From contig NC_134397.1 in assembly GCF_050003625.1 (NCBI RefSeq), positions 193,647,063 through 193,711,062 of the forward strand: a stretch of DNA of 64,000 nucleotides. The letters run 5' to 3'. Each line of letters opens with the position of its first letter. Positions within the stretch are counted from its first letter, which is position 1. Below the pieces are notes generated by a model. It made no database searches and was not told where the DNA came from. It worked only from the letters and a program-made list of their open reading frames with translations. Both the position numbers and the translations under genes were made by a program. This DNA is from Haematobia irritans (lineage: Eukaryota > Arthropoda > Insecta > Diptera > Muscidae). Shown here in pieces: positions 36,801-48,800 of this stretch.

Positions 36801-39800
36801 CCTTACTGAAATTTTAATGTATAATATCTACCAAAAACTTGCAATTTCGACAACTTTTCAGTAAAAATTCTTGAACGGAGCTAATATCGTCATTTTTGGG
36901 GCAAAAATTGGAAAATCGGCATTTGCTATTTTTTTTTGAGTAAAAAATCGTCAAAATGCCGATAAATCGCTAATATCGTCATTTTTGGGGCAAAAATCGG
37001 TAAATCGGCATTTGCTATTTTTTTGAGTAAAAAATCGTCAAAATGCCGATAAATCGGCAAAATTGGCAGCCCTGAGTAACACACTCATTAAAAAAAAACA
37101 CGTAGCATACTTTTTGGAGCTACAATAAAATATTTAAGCACACCGCCGATAAGTGTGGCCAGCGAATAAATTGTTCAGTGCAGCGAAAATTCTTATTCCG
37201 AAAGAAATTCGCATGGACAAAATGTATAAAAACACCTTTTATGTCATTATAATATCAAACTGAATGAATTTTGAATACAAAAGTCTGTTAGTTCCAATAG
37301 AAAACTACACTCAAAAAAAAAAAAAAAAGTGAACTCTCTATTTTACTAAAGCCAATTTAACTTTATTTTAGTTCCTGGAATTATTATGTTTGGAGAAAGT
37401 TTCCTTTACTCTAAAATTTTTTTGTGTACGTTAGTTAAATTAACTAAAACCGAGGAAAAAAATATACTCAAATGAAGCATAAAGATTAACTAAATTCGTA
37501 TCTTCCACAAAATAGTTCAGAATTTCTTTAAATTTGTAAATTTTACCAAAAATGCGACCATTATGAACTTCGTATGTCACTAAAGACATTCTTGCAATTT
37601 TGAACTCCAAGTTTTTCCTTCAAACTACAGAATTTTCTTTAACTAATGAAAAAACTTAGTTATGTCTAATAAATTTTCTTGAATTTGTGGAAAAATATTT
37701 ACTTATTTTTATGACATCGGCGTGATGCCAACGTTTGTAATACTGTTTAGTTAAAATTTTTCTACAAATATTCAAAATTTTCTAAAATTAACGGAAAGTT
37801 TTCTTACTGGTGGGTTCACTGTTTTTTCAGTGTATATATGAGTTGGATTAAATTACATTTTATTGTTGCTTTTATGCTTAGGCTTAGGTTTAGGCTTAGG
37901 CTTAGGGTATCCAGTGCGAAAGGAAAACAGTCCTATTGTAGAACAGCATCCACACTTCTTTAATTACAAATGGTAGGAAGCCGGATATCGGCCGAATCTC
38001 GGTTTCGAAATCCCGAATTTCTTAAAATTTAATATTCGATATATTAATACGGTTGCTCTACTAGAGAAAATTTTCGTTGCCTATTTTTAGGCGGTACACG
38101 TGTCCGGCCGAATTTCGTTGGCCGGATCCCGGTTTCGATATCCCGAATTTCTTAAACTTTAATATCGGATATATTAATACGGTTTGTCTACTATAGAAAA
38201 TTTTCGTTGCCTATTTTTGGGCGGTACATGTGTCCACTGAAAATATAAAACAACAAAAACCATTACACTATAAATAAATGTAATTAAAAAGCGACACAAA
38301 AAAAGGTGGCACAAAATTTTAAAAAGAATGCCATTTAATGGCACAATAGTATCACCGTTTGAAAAAATGCCAAGCATTGGGCACAACACACCATCTTATT
38401 TAAGAACGATTAGTATTAAATGTAGAGTTGCCCTAGCGGCAGTTAAAAAAAAAAAAGAAAAACAATTGACATTTTTTCCAGATTCATGCTTATATTTAAC
38501 CCTTAATCTTTCCTATTTAATTTTTATTATAAAATTCTTTCACTAGCTCTCTGCGTTTAGTTACATTCTAAAATCTTTTATTCATTATTATTTTTTAGTT
38601 ATCTTAACAGAAACATTATATTTTTTCTAATTTGTGTCTAGTATAAAGTTCAATAGACATTTTCGTCATTGAAAAAAATGTATGGACCAAAAACAAACAA
38701 ACAAACTGATCATATTGAACTTTGTACTGACCATTCGATTTTATTATTATTATTATGAATTAATTGGTTTTCTTATATTTTTTCCTAATTTATTAAAAAA
38801 AAAACACTACACATATATATATTTTGTTTTTATTTTTGCTACAACAAAATCCCCTTTGTTATTTTTTTTTATTTTACCCCCCAATCTTTTTCTCTTCCCC
38901 ATGTAAATTTAGCTCGATAATCATGAAATAAAACCCGGCAAGTGTCTTAAAATAAATATAAGTGTTCCGAACCTGCGCCTTTTTGTAGGCAATATACCCA
39001 AATCGAAAGGCAAAGAGGAAATTTTAGAGGAATTTGGTAAATTAACAGGTAAATTTACAAAAAAACAAAATTGCTATCATCATTTTGTTAAAATTTTTTT
39101 ATTCAAATTGAAAACTTGCGCATTTTTCAAAATATTGTAGTTTTGAAGAAAATCATCTTGAATGTGATTGCAAAAGTCAATTCATGATGATATTCATTTA
39201 TGATAAAATGCGTAAATTGGCTAAACAAAAATCCAATTGGCTAAATAATTACACAACTGAAAATATAAAACACATTTTAATATGTGCAATTGGCTCGAAA
39301 AAAAAACCTAATTGGCGGTGGGGAGTTATTTACAATAGTGAAATATTTTTTGTAGATGTCACATACCAACTTCAACTTCTAAACTAAGGGCTTAAAGGGC
39401 AAATCAATAGTTGATCGTTTTATTTAAGAGAAATGCAATAAAATTTTGGTTTTGAGGAGGAACGATGAAAACGAGGGACTTTATAGGATTTATGAAAAAT
39501 ATACATATGTATACATATACAGAAAAAAATATTTTTTGTCTTCAATCACAAAATAAATTGATTCAATTAATGTTTAATTGAAATGTCTTCAATTACAGAA
39601 ATGATAGTATCAATCACCACAGTCAATTAAAAAAAAAAATAATTCATACAATTAATTATTGTGATTGATTTTTGTTTATATAAAAAAGAAAATGTTGAAC
39701 CAATTAAATTTTTAATTGATTTTTTTTTTAATTCAATAAAAATTTAATTGGAAAAAATGTGGTGTTAGTTTTTTTTTTCTGTGTATTTGTGGTTGTTAAA

Positions 39801-42800
39801 AATTCACACAAAAGAAATAAAATACTTTTTAGGGGATTTTCGTCGGACTTTTATGGTTTTATGGTTTTAATAATAAATTGTTTCTTTTCAAAATTAATTG
39901 TTGTGATTGATTTTTGTTTCAATTAAAAAAATTGTTGAACCAATTAAATTTTTAATTGATTTTTTTTTAAATTCAATAAAAATTTAATTGGAAAAAATGT
40001 GGTGTTAGTTTTTTTTCTGTGTATTTGTGGTTGTCAAAAATTCACCCAAAAGAAATAAAATACTTTTTTAGGGGATTTTCATCGGACTTTTATGGTTTTA
40101 ATAATAAATTGTTTCTTTTCAAAATTAATTGATACAATTAATTGTTGTGATTGATTTTTGTTTCAATAAAAAAATTGTTGAACCAATGAAATTTTTCGTT
40201 GAATATTTTTTCGAAATTTTCATATATTTTAAACAACACAAAAATATTTTTAAGTTAATTTCGTCTCACTACTCTTATCGGTTTTGGTTTTCCCCAATTT
40301 TAAAGTTCAATCCGTAGAGTAGTGAAACCTCGTTAATTAAAAGGATTTTAGTGTTATCATATCTATACAACCCCGAAGATGTTTTTTATTATGAAAATTT
40401 CGAAATATTAGGAATAATATAAATCTAATAAAATTGGAGCTTGAAAAAACACGATTTTTTTTATTAAGTCCAAGTTTCTTTTTTTTTAGCCTACTACAAA
40501 CAAAAAAAAAAAATTCTGATTCAATCACGAAATTAATTGATCCAATTAATTTTTTTATTGAAATGTCTTCAATCACAGAAATGATAGTATCAATTAAAAA
40601 ATTAATTGATCCAATTAAAAAATTAATTGATACTATTAATTTGTGTGATTGATTTTTATTTCAATTAAAAAATTGTTGATTCAATTAACTTTTTAATTGA
40701 ATATTTTTAAAAATTCAATTAAGATTTTAATTGGAAAAATGTTTGTGAATTTTTTTTCTGTGTAGAGCCATAACATAGACTTTATTTGATTTTATTGGTA
40801 CAGTCATTAATTTAGGCCATTAATATATTTATAAATACAAATATTTACAAACATAATTTTATGTTCGCTATGACTTTATATTAAATTATGGTTTTATGTT
40901 ATTCAATTCCCTTATACAAACAAAAATGTTTCGTTATAATTTACAAACATCACCATCATCATCCTATTTTGTTTTTTTTTTCTTCGTTTTTGCACCAAAA
41001 TTCCATCAATAATCGAGACTATCTTTTCACAATCTGCTTTTAAATTTCTCATCATTATATATAAAAGCTTTTTAATGTGTTATCTAGAAATAAGTTACAA
41101 CAGCATTTTATTTTATTAGGGCCTTACATTTAGCCATGATCTATTCCACTTCATTTGTTGTTTCACAAAAATGTACATATTTGATATTTACTGCACTTTC
41201 TGCTACATTTCATACAATAATTTCCAAAATCATTTGTTTTGTTTTATTATTAAATATTTTAAATTCATTCTTCATAAACATTTTGAATTTTTAATTTCTT
41301 CGACATAAACGTAACAATAAATAATATATAAATCTCCAGTCATTAACTGTGTGCCATATATATTGATTGAAACTTATAAATATTTTGATATTGTAAACCG
41401 AATTGTTTATATCTATTTTTGTTTTATTTAAATTTCAATAGTTTTATATAGAATATCGTTTGTTTTATATAGAATTTGTTGATGAAGAATACCATGGAAA
41501 GATTTATGAATGTCTTATGGGATTTTCACATACATGTACATAAAATTGTTCGAAAAAAAGAGTATTTTTACTTTTTACTTATGATTGAACCATAATTCGA
41601 TTTGAAACCCTATTTTTATTGTATATAAATCTTCCCGTTTGTAAAGTTCAATTTTTGGGTGTAGTGACTTTCATATTTGCTGTCCCAAAAATTAAATAGT
41701 ACGTTTTAACTTTGAAAAGTACTTTTTCGAAACTGATTTAGTACAATTTCAACCAAGCGAAATATCATCCCTGACTTTGGTTAGGTTAGGGTATAGTGAC
41801 ATTCCGATATTTTAGACCCTCTTAGACTATTCAGTCCATTGTGATACCACAGTAGTTAATCACTGAGTGCTGCCGATTCTATGTTTAGCTCAATGACAAG
41901 GGACCATTGCACCAAGGTAGCTCTTTGACTTACGTTCACGGTTGCTACTACAGATGGTAGAATTCTACCAAAAATGGTAGATTATTTACTGTTTGGTAGA
42001 TTTGTAGACTTCTTGATGTTTTGGTAGGTTTTCTAAAATATTCCTTATCAAGCTAAATTTTCTATAGAAATAAAATTTTGACAAAATTTTCTATAGAAAT
42101 AAAATTTTGACAAAATTTTTCATAGAAATAAAACTTTAGCAAAAGTTTTTATAGAAATAAAATTTTGACAAAATTTTCTATAGAAATAAAATTTTGACAA
42201 AATTTCTATAGAAATAAAATTTTGACAAAATTTTCTATAAAAATAAAATTTTGACAAAATTTTCTATTAAAACAGAATTTTGACAAAATTTTCTATAGAA
42301 ATAAAATTTTGACAAAATTTTCTATAGAAATAAAATTTTGACAAAATTTTTTATAGAAATAAAATTTTGACAAAATTTTCTATAAAAATAAAATTTTGAC
42401 AAAATTTTCTATAAAAATAAAATTTTGACAAAATTTTCTATTAAAACAGAATTTTGACAAAATTTTCTATAGAAATAAAATTTTTCAACAAAATTTTCTA
42501 TAGAAATACAATTTTGACAAAATTTTCTATGGAAATAAAATTTTGACAAAACTTTCTATAGAAATAAAATTTTGACAAAATTTTCTATCGAAATAAAATT
42601 TTGACAAAATTTTCTATCGAAATAAAATTTTGACAAAATTTTCTATAGAAATAAAATTTTGACAAAATTTTCTATAGAAATAAAAAAATTTGGACAAAAT
42701 TTTCGATTGAAGCAGAATTTTGACAAAATTTTCTATAGAAATAAAATTTTGAAAAAATTTTCTATAGAATAAAATATTGATACAATTTTCTATAGAATAA

Positions 42801-45800
42801 AATTTTGACAAAATTTTCTATAGAAATAAAATTTTGACAAAATTTTCCCTAGAAATAAATTTTTGAAAAAAATTTCTATAGAAATAAAATTTTGACAAAA
42901 TTTTCTCTAGAAAATTGAAAAAAAAATTCTATAGAAATAAAATTTGGAGTTTTCTATTTTTGTTTTTTTTTTTTTTGGGAAGTTTTCTATAGATATAAAA
43001 TTTTGACAAAATTTTCTATAGAAATAAAATGTTGAGAAAATTTTCTATAGAAATAAAATGGTGACAAAATTTTCTATAAATATAAAATTTTGACAAAATT
43101 TTCTATAGACATAAAAATTTGACAAAATTTTCTACAGAAATAAAATTTTGACAAACGTTTTTATAGAAATAAATGTTTAACAAAATTTTCTATCAAAACA
43201 GAATTTTGACAAAATTTTCTATAGAAATAAAATTTTGACAAAATTTTATTTCTATTTTGGAGCTGGAAAAAATTTCTAAAGAACTAAAATTTTGCCAAAA
43301 TTTTCTATAGAAATAAAATTTTGACAAAATTTTCTATTAAAACAGAATTTTGACAAAATTTTCTATAGAGATAAAATTTTAACAAAATTTTCTATCAAAA
43401 CAGAATTTTGACAAAATTTTCTAAAGAAATAAAATTTTGCCAAAATTTTCTAAAGAAATACAATTTTGCCAAAATTTTCTATAGAAATAAAATGTTTACA
43501 AAATTTTCTATAGAAATAAAATTTTGACAAAATTTTCTATCGAAATAAAATTTTGACAAAATTTTCTATAGAAATACAATTTTAACAAAATTTTCTATAG
43601 AAATAAAATTTTGACAAAATTGTCTATAGAAATAAAATTTTGACAACATTTTCTACACACTGGACAAATATCAAAACAGGATTCGTCTTCACAGTCAATG
43701 TAGCTAACATTTCTATCTCGATATTTTGGTCCTGGAAAAAAGTTAAGGATTATCGTAGAAAAATAAGTAATCGATAATACCGTTTCTCAAAATATTGTCT
43801 ACCAAAAAGCAATGGGTTGTTGGTAGATGGAGGTTTATACTGGGCTTAAGTCTCATGGCACCTATTCAAAAAAGTAAATATTATTTTTTATAGCAAATAT
43901 TGAGGTTGGTAAATTTTGGCTAGGATGGATTTCAGATAATAAAATTTGATCTGTATATTCATTGAAAATATAGTTATTTCAATAAGGAGACTACCTGTGA
44001 TTAACTGCATTATGGACAACATGATGTACTAAATGGTGTTATGGTATCATAATTGAACTGCATAATCTGCAAGCAAAAGATAATACAAAGGGATTTTTTT
44101 TTACAATGTATGATCTCCTTAACCATGTTCCAAGAGCAAAATGTTACTTTTTCACGGAAAACAGGTAGCATGTTTGTCGACACCATGTTCTTTTCTCGGA
44201 AATTATGTATCTATGTTTGACGAGAAAAGAATGGTGCTCTTGAAACATGTTTGAGGTGATCATATTCCTTCTCTAGGTGTAAAAAGAGAATTTCAAATGT
44301 ATAATAGAAGGCATTTGGAGATATCTGAGGCACATTTTTTGTGTCATTTATATATATTTTTTTTAATTATATTTCTTCCTTATTTCTTTGAATATTCTTT
44401 CGATATATGGTAGTCGTTTTATGTGAAAAAACCATTAAGACTTCATACATTCCCTACTGGTCATTAAAAAATAAGTATAGATGTGTTGCAAAATCCTCAA
44501 GAGAAAAAAAGAACAAAAACCAAAAATATTCAGTAGGAATTTGTTAAATACAAAATGATATTTTTAAGTCCTTTTTTTCCGACCATTAATATTTCACAAA
44601 TTCTAAATTTTATAAATTAATATACCTAAATATTATAATAATATCTATAGTAGAAAAATCATATTCTCAACTATTTTGGTTAAATATTATTTGAATACAA
44701 AAAACAATATACATTATTATTATTATTTTATTTTCATTATATTATTAATCTAACAAAATTCATCTCTCCATAATTTTTTTCTCTTGCTATATAGACAGAA
44801 CTAAAACAAATACATATTATTAATATATTTATTATTCTTATTAGCCAAGGCAAAAATATAACAAAATTGTATAATATTTATTAAACATTTGTTATTTATT
44901 GGCACGTAAAATCGAACCTACCCTCCCAAACAAATATGTCAAAAATAGCAAAAACAAAATCGAAAAGAAGAATTTTAGAGCCAAAAAAAAAAAAAACCCT
45001 CCAAAATATTCGATTCGTTTTTGTTTGCGTCCCTATTGTATTTGTTGTGTATTTGCTACAATTTTTTAACAATTTCCAGCTGAATGATTTTGAAATTCGG
45101 AAAGGCAAAAAGATTGGTGTAACGATATCATTTAATAATCACCGGCTATTTGTCGGCAATATACCTAAGAATAGAGATCATGATGAATTAATTGAGGAAT
45201 TTTCTAAACATGCACGTAAGTGGTGATTTTTGACAAAACAAAATAAAACCAAAAAACAAAAAAAAAGAACAGGACAATACCAAAAAAATATATTTAAATA
45301 AAATTAACCTCCTCCCTATGAAATAAAAAAAAGCCCCACCCCCAACACACCCCTGGTTTAATTGGTAACCAATTGGTAAATTAAATAACAATAAATATAA
45401 TTGGTTTTTATAATGTTTTAGTTTCTTTTAAACACAAACCAAAAAGCGTAAGTTGCAGAATATTTTTTATTTTATAAGAAAAAAAAAAAAATAACATAAG
45501 CAGTTTAACAACAGCTGTTACAATTGGATTTTTGTAAACTTTTGCAATTTTCGCTTAAATCATTTTTCACCACATCTAGATTTGAACATACAAAAAAATT
45601 CTACTTGCAAAAATTCATCTACAGGTGAAAATTATATTTTCTTTATGCATTAATATACTAAGAACCTGTCGTCCAATCCCCTTTTTGAAAATTTCCTTTA
45701 AAAAAATTTTCAGATGAAATTTTGTAATTGGAATTTTGTGTGTTATTAGAAAAAACTCATTCCTTTCACTATTCCTTTAGATGTCTCTTATTGTAAGAGA

Positions 45801-48800
45801 CTAAGAAAAAAAAATACAACAAAATTTAAAATTTTATTTATTGTTCCTCTTTCTCTCTCTATCAATCTCTTACTGTAGCTTAACAATTTTTGTTTAGAAA
45901 ACTATATAAAAAAAAAAAAATTCAAAAGTTATTTATAAAAGTTAAAAATCCGAAACATATAATACTTAAAAACCATATGCCAAATTCGCTCTGTTGAAAA
46001 ATCTATAGATCTTATTATTCGTTAATTATATATCGTCCTGTTTTCTTGATAATTTTTATCTTAATTGTAGAGCTACAGCAAAATTTTACGAAAAAAAAAT
46101 AAGAAAAAAATGGTAAGAAATTTAATACAAAATCAAATATTGGGTCCTCTCTGCTATCTGTCTATGAAAAATTTTTGAATAAGAAAACTATCTTTCCGTG
46201 TGTGTATGTGTATATGTAAACCTTTCATTGAAATATAATCTTCACCTGATATTTCGTTTAAATTTAAAGGAGGTGGTCAAAACGCTCTTGTTAACTATTT
46301 TTTTTTAAATTAATTAAACAATTTTTATTAAAGCAAATAATTTAAATAGATTATAGTCGATAATCGAAATGCTTTATCACCAACAATCGGGGTTAGCAAA
46401 ACAAAACTCGCTTTTCATTAACTTAAGAGTGTTGCCATTATTGCCAAGTTGGATTTTGATACAATGAAGTTTCCCCAAGTCACAATAGCAATTTATTGTG
46501 AATGACTTTCACAACCCATTCACAAATAAAAATAATTGGATATGTTTTACTATTAATTAGCAATACTATTTGATTGATTGATTGGAAATTTAAAATGTTT
46601 ATTTAAATAAATTTGTTTGAATATATAATCAGCTGGCAAAAAAATGGGGCATTAGAGGGTTAATAGTCGGCGTATTCAAATCATGAATAACCGTTTATCC
46701 ACAAAATTTACACAATTGGCCAAAAATAGTTTCCAGCTGGGATGTTCTGTACAGAATGCTGTTCTGGATAGTTCATACAAGCCAGGGATAGAAAATACAA
46801 TTTTTAAGAAAGTACAAAAAGGTATATTTTTTGCGCGAAAAAGTACTTTTCACTAAATTTCAACAAAAATTCCAAGAGCACCTTTAGACTGAATTTTAAA
46901 CAAACTAATTTTTTTTTGTCAACTCCTCAATTTTAAATATTTATTTTTTTAATTTTATATCTGCTTATAAAGACTACAGTAGTATTGTAATCACGGTTTG
47001 GTAGATTGGTAGAATTTATGATATGTTATTTCATAAATTTTCTGTAGATGAATAAAAATCAATTTTTGACAAAATTTTCTACAGAAATAAAATTTTGGCA
47101 AAACTGTATATAGATATAAAATGTTGACAAAATGTTCTATAAAAATAAAATTTAAAAAAATTTTCATCAGATATCAAATTTTGATAAAATTTTCTATAGA
47201 AATTAAATTTTGACAAAATTTTCTACAGAAATAAAATTGTAAAAAAATTTCTATAGAAATAAAATTTTGACAAAATTTTCTATAGAAACAAAATTTAAAA
47301 AAAAAAAATTCTATCGAAACAAAATTTTCTATAGAAATAAAATTTTGACAAAATTTTTTACAGAAATAAAATTGTAACAAAATTTTCTATAGAAATAAAA
47401 TTTTGACATAATTTTCTATAGATATAAAATTTTGACAAATTTTTCTATAGAAATAAAAATTTTAACAAAATCAAATCAAATCAAAATTTTGACAAAATTT
47501 TCTATAGAAATCAAAATTTTGACAAAATTTTCTATAGAAATCAAAATTTTGACAACATCTTTTATAAAAATAAAATTTAACAAAATTTTCATCAGAAATA
47601 AAATTGTAACAAAATTTTCTATAGAAAGAAAATTTTGACAAATTTTTCTATATACATAAAATTTTGACAAAATTTTCAATAAATATAAAATTTTGACAAA
47701 ATTTTCTATAGATATAAAATTTTGACAAAATTTTCTATAGAAATAAAATTTTGACAAAATTTTATATAGAAATAAAAATTTTAACAAAATTTTCTATAGA
47801 AATCAAAATTTTGACAACATTTTTTATAAAAATTTTGACAACATTTTCTATTGATATAAAATTTTGACAAAACTTTCTATAGATATAACATTTTGATAAA
47901 AATTTCTATAGAAATAAAAATTTTGACAAAATTTTCTATAGAAATAAAATTTTGACAAAATGTTTTATAGAAATAAAATTTTGACAAATTTTTTTACAGA
48001 AATAAAATTGTAACAAAATTTTCTATAGAAATAAAATTTTGACATAATTTTTTATAGAAATCAAAATTTTGACAAAATTTTCAATAGATACAAAATTTTG
48101 ACAAAATTTTCTATAGATATAAAATTTTGACAAAATTTATATAGATATAAAATTTTGACAACATTTTCTATAGATATAAAATTTTGACAAAATTTTCTAT
48201 AGAAATAAAAATTTTAACAAAATTTTCTATAGAAATAAAAATTTTGATGAAATTTTCTATAGACATAAAAAATTGACAAAATTTTCTATAGATATACAAT
48301 TTTGACAAAATTTTCTATACAAATAAAAAATTGACATAATTTTTTATAGAAATCAAAATTTTGACAAAATTTTCTATAGATATAAAATTTTGACAAAATT
48401 TTCTATAGAAATCCAAATTTGGACAACATTTTACATAAAAATAAAATTTAACAAAATTTTCATCAGAAATAAAATTTAACAAAAATTTCATCAGAAATAA
48501 AATTGTAACAAAATTTTCTATACATATAAAATTTTGACAAAATTTTCTATAGATATAAGATTTTGACATTTTCTATAGATATAAAAATTTGACAAAATAT
48601 TCTATAGAAATAAAAATTTTAACAAAATTTTCTATAGAAATACAAATTTTAACAAAAGTTTCTATAGAAATAAAAATTTTGACAAAATTTTCTATAGAAA
48701 TAAAAATTTTGACAACATTTTCTATAGAAATCAAAATTTTGACAACATTTTCTATAGAAATAAAATTTTTACAAAATTTTTCTTTTATAATAAAATTTTG

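Noticed and set aside
37873..37910. Telomere-like TTAGGC repeat
   Set aside because: Only about five units within an intron; flies lack telomerase-type telomeres, so this is a simple hexamer tract.
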